Origin: JBCCDY01 sp039030555
GTDB lineage: Bacteria > Bacteroidota > Bacteroidia > Cytophagales > Cyclobacteriaceae
Direction: 5' to 3'
DNA: 64,000 nucleotides
NCBI GenBank assembly: GCA_039030555.1
Contig: JBCCDY010000002.1
Coordinates: 310,001-374,000 of the forward strand
In this document: in pieces, positions 19,212-28,350 of the stretch
Layout of the letters: each line of letters begins with the position of its first letter
How positions within the stretch are numbered: the first letter of the stretch is position 1
Notes under the pieces: generated by a model
Database searches by the model: none
Told to the model about the DNA's origin: nothing
What the model saw: the letters and a program-made list of their open reading frames with translations, nothing else
Program-made: the position numbers and the translations under genes

Positions 19212-20405
19212 ATGGCTAAGGTCAGTACCATAAAAAATAGTATAGCATTCATGATTCTTTTGAGTGCTTTTGCCTGCGGAAGCGGAGACGAAACGACTGA
19301 ATCAATTATCGCAGAGGGTGATCTGGAACAAATACGTTCTAAGAAAAAAGAGCTTTCGTCTCAACTGAAATCCCTTGAAGCTGAAATCACCAAACTGGAT
19401 AAGGCAATAGATGATAGAACAGATGATAGAAATCTTCCTTTAGTAACAACATTTCAAACCAATGCTGAGAACTTCAACCATTACGTTGAATTACAAGGCG
19501 ACGTCACAACAGATCAAAATGTCTTGATCTACCCGGAAGTTGCAGGGATGTTGATTAAAGTTTATGTAAAAGAAGGAGATAAAGTAAGAAAAGGCCAATT
19601 ATTAGCCAATATCGATGATGGAGGACTGAGAAGTCAACTGCTTCAAATGAAAACACAATTGGAACTTGCCAAAACCACCTATGAACGAAGAGAGCGGTTA
19701 TGGGATCAGAAAATTGGATCTGAGATTCAATTTTTAGAATCTAAAGCCAGTTATGAGGGACAACTTAATGCTATAGCTCAAATGGAGAGCCAACTAGCTA
19801 AGTATTCTGTTAAGGCCCCTTTCTCTGGTATTATTGATGATGTGATCCAGGATGAAGGTACCGTTGTGGCACCGGGAGGGCCTGGCTCCGAGGTTTTTAG
19901 AATTGTAAACTTATCCAATATGCATCTGGAGGTTTCCGTCCCTGAATCATACATCACCAGTGTAACTCCAGGGAAACACGTTAAAATTTATTTCCCAGTG
20001 CTGAACGAAACTGTTGAATCCAAAGTGCGGCAAACGGGTAATTTTATAAACCCAGATAATAGGTCTTTTACCGTTGAAATACCCGTGCCTAATAAAAGTG
20101 GTTTGGTTAAGCCCAATCTTACTGCAAAGGTTCAAATCAACGAATATCAAAATGAAAGTGCGATCCTGATACCCCAAAGTGTTTTGTCAGAGAATTCTGA
20201 AGGTGAACAATACGTATTCCTGGTGTCTGATATTCAGGCAGATAATCATGCTAAGGCTAATAAACGAATAGTTACCACAGGAAAAACTCAAGGAGATTAT
20301 GTTGAAATACTCACCGGCCTTTCCAGTGGTGAAAACATTATAGTGGAGGGTGCCAGAAGCGTTAAAGATGGTCAGCAAGTCAAAATATTAGAACGTCAAT
20401 CATGA
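19212..20405 (+). CDS. RND efflux periplasmic adaptor (membrane fusion protein), lipoprotein
   Basis: A 397-residue HlyD/AcrA-type adaptor. The lipobox FACGS places the mature N-terminus at Cys22, followed by a predicted coiled coil (LEQIRSKKKELSSQLKSLEAEI). A lipoyl half-motif (VYVKEGDKVRKGQLLANIDD) precedes the alpha-hairpin, and a second lipoyl half (YSVKAPFSGIIDDV) with a beta-barrel follows it. It bridges the inner-membrane permease and the TolC protein. Its stop overlaps the permease start by 4 bp (ATGA), indicating coupled translation. Confidence 0.95.
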   Translation: MAKVSTIKNSIAFMILLSAFACGSGDETTESIIAEGDLEQIRSKKKELSSQLKSLEAEITKLDKAIDDRTDDRNLPLVTTFQTNAENFNHYVELQGDVTTDQNVLIYPEVAGMLIKVYVKEGDKVRKGQLLANIDDGGLRSQLLQMKTQLELAKTTYERRERLWDQKIGSEIQFLESKASYEGQLNAIAQMESQLAKYSVKAPFSGIIDDVIQDEGTVVAPGGPGSEVFRIVNLSNMHLEVSVPESYITSVTPGKHVKIYFPVLNETVESKVRQTGNFINPDNRSFTVEIPVPNKSGLVKPNLTAKVQINEYQNESAILIPQSVLSENSEGEQYVFLVSDIQADNHAKANKRIVTTGKTQGDYVEILTGLSSGENIIVEGARSVKDGQQVKILERQS

Positions 20406-23400
20406 GCGATCAAGAGAAAAAAGTAAATAAAGAATTTAGGCTTTCTTCATGGGCTATTGACAACCCTTCAGTAATCTATGTAATGATTGCTATTTTCCTC
20501 TTTGTAGGTCTCTCTGCTTATTTTTCAATGCCCAGAGAAGACTTTCCTGAAATCAAAGAGACCAAGATTTATGTAAGTACCCCTTTCCCGGGAAACACAG
20601 CCGAAGATATTGAACGACTTATCACTGATCCGCTTGAAGAAGAGTTAAAAAACGTAAGTAATGTCGTTGAAATTCTCTCTACCTCACAAGAAGATTATTC
20701 GATCATTACCGTTGAGTTTGATGAGGAAATCTCCGTAGATGCTGCCAAGCAAAAAGTTAAAGACGAAGTTGATGCTGAAAAAGCAGGTGAAGATTGGCCT
20801 TTATTCAATGGGGCTAAGGTTGAGCCAAATGTGTTTGATCTCAATCTTTCTGAAGAAATACCCATCATGAACATCAATATTTCAGGAGATTATCCGGTCG
20901 ACAAACTGAAAGAGTTTGGGGAATATTTGGAAGACGAAATCGAAGACCTTGCTGAAATTAAGGAAGTCGACATACGTGGGGCACAGGAAAAAGAGGTAGA
21001 GGTAGCTGTTGATATTTATAAGATGATGGCAGCTCAAGTGAATTTCGACGATGTTATCCAAGCCATCAATAATGGGAATATGACGATGTCGGCAGGTAAT
21101 CTTAAAGCTAGCGGACAAAGAAGGACTATTCGTATTTTAGGAGAAGTAGAAGACCCATCGGAACTGGAAGACTTCGTGGTAAAGTCTGAAAATAACGCAG
21201 CGGTTTATTTAAAGGATATCGCGAAAGTGAGCTTCGACGAAGAAGACAAAACTACCTATGCCAGAGAGTTCGGCCATAGTGTAGTAATGCTTGATGTTAA
21301 AAAGAGAGCTGGTAAGAATACGATAAAGGCTTCCGATGAGATCAGAAAGATCATTGAAATTGCGGAGACAGAATACTTCCCACAAGACCTGGCTGTTTCA
21401 ATTACAAACGACTCTTCAACCAGAACACTCAACCAGGTCAGTGATTTGGTCAATAATATCATATTCGGAATCATCCTGGTGGTGACAGTTTTGATGTTCT
21501 TTTTAGGGTTTAGAAACGCACTTTTTGTAGGTTTTGCTATACCGATGTCCATGTTTATGTCTTTTATGCTCATTTCCCTTTTTGGGTATACGCTAAATAC
21601 CATGATCCTTTTCGCCCTGATTATGGGCTTGGGTATGTTGGTCGATAACGGTATTGTGGTTGTTGAGAATGTTTATCGTTTGATGGACACAGAAGGATTG
21701 ACAAGGGTACAGGCTGCGAAAAAAGGAATTGGTGAAATAGCCGTTCCAATTATTATTTCAACCTTAACGACGGTTGCTGCCTTTGTTCCACTAGGCTTGT
21801 GGCCAGGAGTGATGGGACAGTTTATGATCTATTTTCCTGTAACCCTATCTATCGTTCTAGGATCATCCCTATTCGTAGCGATTTTCATGAACTCCATGCT
21901 TGTTTCACAGTTCATGGAGACCGGGGATAAAGAACTCTCCAGAAAACAATTATGGAGATTAACGCTCATTATGACCCCTCTTGGAATATTCATGATGGTT
22001 GTTGGGGGTGATGTGTCTGGCCTTGGAACGCTCCTAATCGTAACAGTCGTATTATTTTGGATATATAAATATGCCATTAAAAGACTTGCTTTCGGTTTTC
22101 AGAAAAAAGCACTGGTACGCTTCGAAAATTTTTATGAAAAGAGGCTTAAACATGCGGTAAGGGGAGGTAACGTTTACTGGTACTTTGGAGCAACTGTTTT
22201 AATGCTTGTTGCAGCCTTTATGACTTTTGGAATGTCAGTAGGGTCGGGGCGTACTAAAATTGAATTCTTTCCGGATAATACGCCCAACCAGATCATTGTT
22301 TATGTTGAATACCCAGAGGGTACTTCTATCCAAAAAACGAATCAGATCACTAAGGAAATAGAGAATCGTGTTTATTCCATCATTAATGACGATGAATACA
22401 TTGATAAAGACAGAAACTTCCTTGTAGAGTCATCAGTTTCCCAGGTTGGTGAAGGTGCAGGTAATCCCCAAACTGATGGTGGATCTTCTGCCGAAATGCC
22501 TCACAGGTCGAAGATAACAACCTCTATGAGGGAGTTTAAATATAGAAAAGGTAAAGATTCTGAAGAGTTAAGGGCTAAAGTACAGGAAGCCCTGGAAGGC
22601 ATATATCCGGGTGTTGCTATTTCAGTTGAAAAGGACGCTGTTGGCCCGCCAGCTGGTTATCCAATCAATATTGAACTGGAAGGTAATGACTATGATGAGC
22701 TGATCGCAACGGCAGAAAACATGCGAAACTTTATCAACTCGAAAAATATCGCAGGAATTGAAGAGTTGAAGATCGATGTGAATAAAGGAAAGCCCATAAT
22801 GCAAGTTGTAGTGGACCGGGGAAAGGCTGGAGAGTTGGGCGTTTCAGCGGGACAGGTTGGAAGTCAATTGAGAAGATCAATTTTCGGTGAAAAAGCGGGT
22901 GTGTATAAAATTGATGGAGAGGATTATGATATAAATGTTCGATTCAATCAGGATATCAGGTACAATACCAGTGCGATTTTCAACCAAAATATTATTTTCA
23001 GGGACCAAGCTAGCGGTAGGATCAAAGAGGTTCCGGTATCGGCTGTAGCCAAAAGGAAGAATACATCTGGTTTTAGCGCCATTAAGCACAGAGATACTAA
23101 AAGGGTGGTAACAGTTTATTCAGGTCTTCAACCGGGTTTTACCGCGAATGAAATTGTAGCAGAGATCCAGGATGAAATGGAAGAGTTTAAAGGAATTCCT
23201 AAAACTGTTGAAATAGATTTCACTGGTGAAATCGAAGAACAGGACAAGCAAATGCAATTCTTGATAGGAGCCTTCTTTTCAGGCCTTGGTCTGATTATGT
23301 TATTACTTGTCTTCCAATTTGGAGGGGTTTCAAAGCCAGCCATTATTATGATGGCCATCTTCCTGAGCTTCATCGGGGTTTTTGGAGGGTTAATGCTAAC

Positions 23401-23902
23401 AGGTTGGCCTTTCGTGATCATGATGACTATGATGGGCATTATATCGCTTGCTGGAATCGTAGTAAACAATGGTGTGGTTCTTTTAGACTACACGCAATTA
23501 TTGATCGACCGGAAAAAGGTTTCTTTAGGGCTATCTAAAGAAGAGTTTTTGTCGAAAGACCTGGCAGAAGAAGCCGTGGTTAAAGGGGGTAAGGCAAGGC
23601 TACGTCCTGTTATCTTGACAGCTATTACTACAGTATTAGGGCTTATTCCGTTAGCCATAGGCTTGAATATTGATTTCTTTTCATTGTTTACTGAGTTTGA
23701 TCCTAAAATTTATGTAGGAGGTGATAACGTAATATTCTGGGGCCCCTTGGCCTGGACGGTGATCTTCGGTTTGATCGTTGCTACTTTCTTGACCCTCATT
23801 ATCGTTCCGGTATTGTTTACCATTGTTTATAGAATCAAGTATAGAATTTTTGCTAAACAGGGAAAAGTAAGTGAAACTATAAAAATGAGGCAGGCGGCTT
23901 AA
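20402..23902 (+). CDS. RND-family efflux permease
   Basis: A 1166-residue inner-membrane RND pump, with 12 transmembrane helices and two large periplasmic loops. TM1 lies at about residues 24-44, TM2-6 around 350-510, TM7 around 600 and TM8-12 near the C-terminus. It is longer than AcrB (1049). In the TM4 proton-relay motif it reads VDNGIVVVENV, so the second Asp of the AcrB pair is Asn. In TM10 the AcrB Lys position reads VNNGVVLLDY. Substrate range is unknown. It is the last gene of the tetR-tolC-adaptor-permease operon. Confidence 0.95.
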   Translation: MSDQEKKVNKEFRLSSWAIDNPSVIYVMIAIFLFVGLSAYFSMPREDFPEIKETKIYVSTPFPGNTAEDIERLITDPLEEELKNVSNVVEILSTSQEDYSIITVEFDEEISVDAAKQKVKDEVDAEKAGEDWPLFNGAKVEPNVFDLNLSEEIPIMNINISGDYPVDKLKEFGEYLEDEIEDLAEIKEVDIRGAQEKEVEVAVDIYKMMAAQVNFDDVIQAINNGNMTMSAGNLKASGQRRTIRILGEVEDPSELEDFVVKSENNAAVYLKDIAKVSFDEEDKTTYAREFGHSVVMLDVKKRAGKNTIKASDEIRKIIEIAETEYFPQDLAVSITNDSSTRTLNQVSDLVNNIIFGIILVVTVLMFFLGFRNALFVGFAIPMSMFMSFMLISLFGYTLNTMILFALIMGLGMLVDNGIVVVENVYRLMDTEGLTRVQAAKKGIGEIAVPIIISTLTTVAAFVPLGLWPGVMGQFMIYFPVTLSIVLGSSLFVAIFMNSMLVSQFMETGDKELSRKQLWRLTLIMTPLGIFMMVVGGDVSGLGTLLIVTVVLFWIYKYAIKRLAFGFQKKALVRFENFYEKRLKHAVRGGNVYWYFGATVLMLVAAFMTFGMSVGSGRTKIEFFPDNTPNQIIVYVEYPEGTSIQKTNQITKEIENRVYSIINDDEYIDKDRNFLVESSVSQVGEGAGNPQTDGGSSAEMPHRSKITTSMREFKYRKGKDSEELRAKVQEALEGIYPGVAISVEKDAVGPPAGYPINIELEGNDYDELIATAENMRNFINSKNIAGIEELKIDVNKGKPIMQVVVDRGKAGELGVSAGQVGSQLRRSIFGEKAGVYKIDGEDYDINVRFNQDIRYNTSAIFNQNIIFRDQASGRIKEVPVSAVAKRKNTSGFSAIKHRDTKRVVTVYSGLQPGFTANEIVAEIQDEMEEFKGIPKTVEIDFTGEIEEQDKQMQFLIGAFFSGLGLIMLLLVFQFGGVSKPAIIMMAIFLSFIGVFGGLMLTGWPFVIMMTMMGIISLAGIVVNNGVVLLDYTQLLIDRKKVSLGLSKEEFLSKDLAEEAVVKGGKARLRPVILTAITTVLGLIPLAIGLNIDFFSLFTEFDPKIYVGGDNVIFWGPLAWTVIFGLIVATFLTLIIVPVLFTIVYRIKYRIFAKQGKVSETIKMRQAA

Positions 23903-24113
23903 AGATTTTTCTGGCGATGGAAGGCCTTTGTATCACAACCGAAGAGATACAAACTAAAATTGAAGTAAGGACTATGTAGTTGTTAATCTTATGGAATTAG
24001 TCGTTGTGTAAATCCAATTCTAGCTTAGAAATTGACTTTTAAGCTTATCATGTTTCGTACTAAAATTGGCTTTGGTTCAGGTATCTTAATCGAGTCGAAT
24101 TTTTAGTATCGAT

Positions 24114-24455
24114 TTAAATTATATAAAGGGCACCACAAATACCTGAACCTGCGATTAAAGACCAAGAGATCCAATCTCTGAATTCGTTCTTTTTATGACG
24201 CAGCAGCAGAATATGAAGAAAAAAATGAACGATTAGAAATATGCTAAATCCATATCTAAACGAGTGATTATCTAAGACATCCGGTAAAAAAAGAATATAA
24301 AACAGAGGTATATGCAGGAAGACAAAGACAGTCATACCTAGTTTGTCATTCATGAAACTGGTAGCAGGAAATATTCTCCATTCGCTGCATCTTATGGCAT
24401 CCATTTCGTGAATTAATATAAACGCTAATCCAAGAGTAAAGATATCTATCGTCAT
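24114..24455 (-). CDS. small membrane protein, DUF6713-like
   Basis: A 113-residue protein with four hydrophobic helices. The first helix leads into HEMDAIRCSEWRIFP, a His-Glu-x-Asp motif followed by EWRxF. This resembles the small integral-membrane family I remember as DUF6713, not verified. Function is unknown. It is the last gene of the minus-strand accessory block and lies 53 bp after the TetR gene. An imperfect palindrome between the two could make its expression regulated. Confidence 0.65.
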   Translation of the reverse strand: MTIDIFTLGLAFILIHEMDAIRCSEWRIFPATSFMNDKLGMTVFVFLHIPLFYILFLPDVLDNHSFRYGFSIFLIVHFFLHILLLRHKKNEFRDWISWSLIAGSGICGALYII

Positions 24456-24500
24456 TCCTCAAAATTTGAGGCAAATAACCGTGATGTAACATTGTAATTT

Positions 24501-24516
24501 TAGACGGTTCAGTCTA
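24501..24516. promoter_or_regulatory. imperfect palindrome, possible TetR operator
   Basis: TAGACGGTTCAGTCTA has 5-bp perfect arms (TAGAC/GTCTA) and resembles TAGAC-N6-GTCTA operators of TetR repressors. It lies 46-61 bp upstream of the small membrane protein gene at 24114-24455 and overlaps the end of the TetR gene. Confidence 0.35.
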
Positions 24517-25060
24517 TTAAAGAGGGATTTCTAAGCTCTATTGCTATTTCTTTAAGCTCATTGAAGGAGTTTTGTAGATCTATAATCGTTAGATTATTTA
24601 GCGTAGCGCTTTGAAATAAGTTCTCAATACCCATCCTCAAAAGACGTCTTCCCGTATTAGAATGAGAACTAAAATTCAATTCTTTATTCCATATTTTTAG
24701 AATTGCGTTAACACCTTGATCCGTAATTTTTGAATATAACTCTTCAAATTCAGGAATGCTTCTATTCATCAATATCTGTCTATGAAATAATACATCATGT
24801 TTATATTTAGTTAAAACTTCGAACAGATCCGGGTTAATAGCTTTGCACTTTTTCTCTTCCTCCAAAATCATCATAGACCTTTCAAAGTGGTAGTCCAGTA
24901 ATCGATCGATGAAAATTTCTAAATCCACAAAATAGTGGTAGAATGAAGATTTATTTTTGCCAACCTCTCGTGCCAGGCCTTCAACAGTAATTGCTGAAAG
25001 CCCGCACTCAGCAAAGATTTTGTGACCTGAAAGAATCCAGGGCTCTTCTTTCTTCTTCAT
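24509..25060 (-). CDS. TetR/AcrR-family transcriptional regulator
   Basis: A 183-residue regulator. The N-terminal helix-turn-helix is visible (FAECGLSAITVEGLAREVGKNKSSFYHYFVD, about residues 15-45), followed by an all-helical sensor domain without a recognisable ligand signature. The ATG at 25060 is unambiguous. It sits inside a co-directional accessory block of seven genes. Candidate targets are the small membrane protein downstream (palindrome at 24501) or the block's first gene (24-bp palindrome at 29177). Confidence 0.88.
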   Translation of the reverse strand: MKKKEEPWILSGHKIFAECGLSAITVEGLAREVGKNKSSFYHYFVDLEIFIDRLLDYHFERSMMILEEEKKCKAINPDLFEVLTKYKHDVLFHRQILMNRSIPEFEELYSKITDQGVNAILKIWNKELNFSSHSNTGRRLLRMGIENLFQSATLNNLTIIDLQNSFNELKEIAIELRNPSLID

Positions 25061-25089
25061 TTTCGATTGATGTTCTTAACAACTACGAT

Positions 25090-25518
25090 TTAATCGCCTT
25101 CACTCTTGTTAACGACCATTTCAATTGATGCTGATGAGTTTTTGTATTCATCGGATAGCATAAGAATTTTATAGGCTCCTATGCTTTTAACGAAATCATT
25201 ATCATTTCCAATTTCAGAACTATAAAAACTGAATACCTCCACTATACTTTCAACTTCTACTCTTAACGAATATTCTACATTAGAAAAGTAATTACGATCC
25301 TTGTCTCCCGGAGGTCCATCGTACCCCCACTCCTCAATAAAATCTGTTATTTTTATTTCTAAGTATTCATCTTGATTCCCAATGGTGGAACTTTCATTAC
25401 TCGATAATGTAAAAGCTTCTCCAAATGGTATTTTGGCTTTCTTCATTTTTTCCTGTGCAATTACATTTACCTGGGTCAAGGATATTGCTAAAACTGATAA
25501 TATGAGACTCTTTACCAT
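25090..25518 (-). CDS. secreted hypothetical protein
   Basis: A 142-residue exported protein with a signal peptide ending NVIAQ. The mature part is mainly beta-strand by eye, with acidic loops (EEWGYDGPPGDKDRNYF). No family, cysteine pair or lipobox is seen. It lies 29 bp upstream of the TetR gene on the same strand and may be co-transcribed with it. Confidence 0.55.
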   Translation of the reverse strand: MVKSLILSVLAISLTQVNVIAQEKMKKAKIPFGEAFTLSSNESSTIGNQDEYLEIKITDFIEEWGYDGPPGDKDRNYFSNVEYSLRVEVESIVEVFSFYSSEIGNDNDFVKSIGAYKILMLSDEYKNSSASIEMVVNKSEGD

Positions 25519-25650
25519 TGAATAACCTATAATATAAGCACCATTCTACTTGTTTTCATTTCTATCGGATGTTTTCAAATATCGAATTTAATGCTTTAAA
25601 GAAGCACTTGATTAATTTACAGCTCTTTCATTTCGAGCTTATTTTTCCTT

Positions 25651-26538
25651 TTACTTAGTCACCATGTCTTGGGGATCCCAATAACCGATGTGACTAATAA
25701 TTTTGCCTTCACGATTGTAAGTAGTCATGTTGATTCCCTGAAAGGTAACTTCTTTTCCATCTTTGGTTATACCTCTACCCGTCCATTTTACAGTTGCTTC
25801 AAGCCATTTGACATAAATAAAGTCTGGATATAAGCCTACTGACTCAAATGAGGACATAAATGTTTCTCCAATAGTTGCGATTTCTTCTCTGTTTCTGGGA
25901 CTTTCGCTTCCATATGGATCATTTAGATAGACATTATCTGCAAAGGAGTCTGCCCAGGTGCTTGCATTGCCACTTTGAGTAGCTTTGAAGTAATCATTTA
26001 CCCATCCCGTTACAGTTTCCTTAGTAATCTCTTGTTGCTCATTGAGGTAAATAGTACCGCCACCATCTTCAAAAAAACCGTTAATAGAAGTCAAATTGAG
26101 ATGACCAGAAGCATTTTTATATTTACCAGTTCCTCCAATAAACTCCCCATCAACCTCAATCTTCACGCTGCTTCCTTCCAACTCGAATACTCTGGATGTG
26201 TACGCCAAGTAAAGTAGGTCTTGTCCCATAGGGGTACCCTCTAATTCATACATGTTTATTTGCATCGTTCCGAAGAGCTCGTTTTTTCCTGTTCCTGCTA
26301 ATACCCTGTTAGCGGTCGCTCCATTTATATGAGTATTTCCTTTCTGACCGTTGTCAAATTCCCAATGCCAGGAACCAGTTAATTGCCCTGCCTGAGCAAA
26401 AATGAAGGGATTATTTTGCTGAATAGTATACCCTCCTACAAACTGATACCCACCTATTACTTTAAAATCGATTTTTTCTTGTGCATTCATGATTGATATA
26501 TTTAATACAGTGATTAAGGTTATGATTCTCGTTTTCAT
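25651..26538 (-). CDS. secreted allene-oxide-cyclase-barrel-like plus SnoaL-like protein
   Basis: A 295-residue exported protein with two domains. After a signal peptide ending IMNAQ, residues about 30-170 look like a dirigent/allene-oxide-cyclase-type barrel (ANRVLAGTGKNELFG, EFIGGTGKYKNASGHLNL). Residues about 175-295 are a SnoaL/NTF2-like domain (WVNDYFKATQSGNASTWADSFADNVYLNDPYG; TTYNREGKIISHIGYWDP). Both are small hydrophobic-ligand folds, so binding or conversion of a small molecule is a reasonable inference. An upstream TTG at 26571 is in frame, but the ATG at 26538 starts the signal peptide. It follows the AraC regulator by 76 bp. Confidence 0.65.
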   Translation of the reverse strand: MKTRIITLITVLNISIMNAQEKIDFKVIGGYQFVGGYTIQQNNPFIFAQAGQLTGSWHWEFDNGQKGNTHINGATANRVLAGTGKNELFGTMQINMYELEGTPMGQDLLYLAYTSRVFELEGSSVKIEVDGEFIGGTGKYKNASGHLNLTSINGFFEDGGGTIYLNEQQEITKETVTGWVNDYFKATQSGNASTWADSFADNVYLNDPYGSESPRNREEIATIGETFMSSFESVGLYPDFIYVKWLEATVKWTGRGITKDGKEVTFQGINMTTYNREGKIISHIGYWDPQDMVTK

Positions 26539-26614
26539 ATCGTTTTTAATTTTGATATGGTAAAGATCCAATCATTATCAATCTTCAGATATAAAATAAG
26601 AAGGAATGGATGTT

Positions 26615-27529
26615 CTATTTCTCGGCCTGAGTGGTATCTCTATATTGAAGGGGCGTCAAATCGGTATTTGACTTAAAAAATTTACCAAAATGAGAAGGAG
26701 AGGCAAAGTTAAGGGTATAGGCAATTTCTTTCATGCCCAGGTCAGAATGAGCTAATAAATTCTTGGCTTCGGTTAGAAGCCTGTTCGAAATAAAATGCAG
26801 TGCTGTCTTTCCGGTTTCTTCTTTAATGCGTTCGCTCAGGTGATTGGCAGTGATGTTTAATAAAGCAGCGTATTCCTTAACACTTCTCTTCGATAAATAG
26901 TAATTGTTAATCAGGCTTTGAAATCGATAAAATAGCTGGCTATTGTTTGGCAGGTGCCCGAACTCCACTTCTTGTTCTTTAAACAAGTTCAGGCATTTGT
27001 AAAGCAGTACCAATAAATAATGGTGCATGATCTCTTCAGAGAAAGAACTACTCGGTTGATAATATTCGTTGTATAGCTGACTGAAGATTTCTTTTACTCT
27101 GGGCAGGTCTATACCCTTAATTTGTAAATAGTTGATTTCGTGTAGATCGAAGAATTTGAATTTTTCAAAAAAATCCTTTATTGATATAGGTAGTTTTTCA
27201 AGCTTGAAATTGATGATATAGCCTTTAATACTTGCATCCCTTTTCCAGGAATAAATATGCTGCGAAGAAATGAAGTAAATCAATGATTGGACGTCTTCGA
27301 CGATCTTTTGATTAATGTTTAGTTGAGAGTTACCGAAATCTGTGATGAATGAAACCTGATAAAAAGATTTGCTATGAGGTGGCATAACCCATTTGCATCG
27401 ATCATTGAATTCTTCAAATCTGTAAATGTGGAGGTATGGATTTTGCGTTCTGATTTCGAGGCCTATGTTTTCATAAAGCCCATTCATTTCTTTGAAGTGG
27501 AGGATATCTAGAAACTCATTTTGAGCCAT
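26615..27529 (-). CDS. AraC-family transcriptional regulator
   Basis: A 304-residue regulator. The C-terminal about 100 residues contain two helix-turn-helix motifs (VKEYAALLNITANHLSERIK; MKEIAYTLNFASPSHFGKFF) and the family signature ending FKSNTDLTPLQYRD. The N-terminal about 180 residues are a cupin-like sensor domain (PPHSKSFYQVSF). Start is ATG at 27529. It lies between the CPBP pseudogene and the barrel/SnoaL gene and could control the latter. Confidence 0.93.
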   Translation of the reverse strand: MAQNEFLDILHFKEMNGLYENIGLEIRTQNPYLHIYRFEEFNDRCKWVMPPHSKSFYQVSFITDFGNSQLNINQKIVEDVQSLIYFISSQHIYSWKRDASIKGYIINFKLEKLPISIKDFFEKFKFFDLHEINYLQIKGIDLPRVKEIFSQLYNEYYQPSSSFSEEIMHHYLLVLLYKCLNLFKEQEVEFGHLPNNSQLFYRFQSLINNYYLSKRSVKEYAALLNITANHLSERIKEETGKTALHFISNRLLTEAKNLLAHSDLGMKEIAYTLNFASPSHFGKFFKSNTDLTPLQYRDTTQAEK

Positions 27530-27585
27530 AGTAACGATTGGTCTGCTTACCTAAATAAAGTTGAGTAAATCGAAAACTTTCTAAT

Positions 27586-28332
27586 TCAAAGCAAATAAAA
27601 TATACTGTAAATCATTCCAAGATTAAATCCTGAGTGACAAACTATTGCCCCAAGTAATGAGCCCGATCGTTTTTTCATTTTGAAGAATAGGATACTTACT
27701 AGAAACACCGCTAACACCCATAGAATTGTAGATATGGGGTAAAGCTCCCAGTTATTATTTATAAACACCAATCCAAAATGTGCAATATGTGTTACCGCAA
27801 AAGCCGAACTATCAATAATAGATGCTTTTTTATCTCCAAAGGATTTTGCAAAACTGCTATGTACAATACCTCTGAAAAATAATTCTTATCCAATAGAGCT
27901 AAAAATCATACCTGTTGATGTCATTATGGAGAACAGTATAAGTTTGTCCTTTTCAGAAATGACTTCAGGAATATTATACGATTTACCTATGTACTCATAC
28001 CAGTTCTGAAAAGTACCGCCATAAAGTTCCTTTCCTACAAAGTAGAGTACTAGGCTAAACACAATTCCTAAAATGAATGCTATGACTATTGCCCCTATGC
28101 TCTCAGCTCTTTTAATTCCAATTTTCTTTCTTCCATGCTTGTTCAGAAAAATGAAAGGAACTAAAGCAGAAACAAACATTATCGCACCGATAGGTCCGTA
28201 ATTTCCGGTTTGATTTGCTTTCAGTACTAGAATAAATCTTGGGATGCATATTAAGGCAATAAGAAAGAGTCCGAGTTTCCAATCGAATTTGAAATGCTTA
28301 CTCCAAAATGATCTTAGTTCGCTTCCCTACAT
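27586..28332 (-). pseudogene. CPBP-family intramembrane metalloprotease, two in-frame stops
   Basis: One uninterrupted reading frame of 248 codons encodes a multi-TM CPBP (CAAX protease/bacteriocin-processing) protein, except for two stop codons. The first follows the apparent start directly: ATG (28330-28332), then TAG (28327-28329). The second, TAA at 27886-27888, replaces the first glutamate of the EExxxR catalytic motif (reads stop-ELFFRG). The other motifs are intact: FAVTH (FxxxH) and CHSGFN (HxxxN). There are no frameshifts. It lies 18 bp after the alpha/beta hydrolase and was probably its operon partner. Either a recent pseudogene or, less likely, a readthrough product. Confidence 0.85.
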
Positions 28333-28350
28333 TTTTTTGATGCAAAACCT

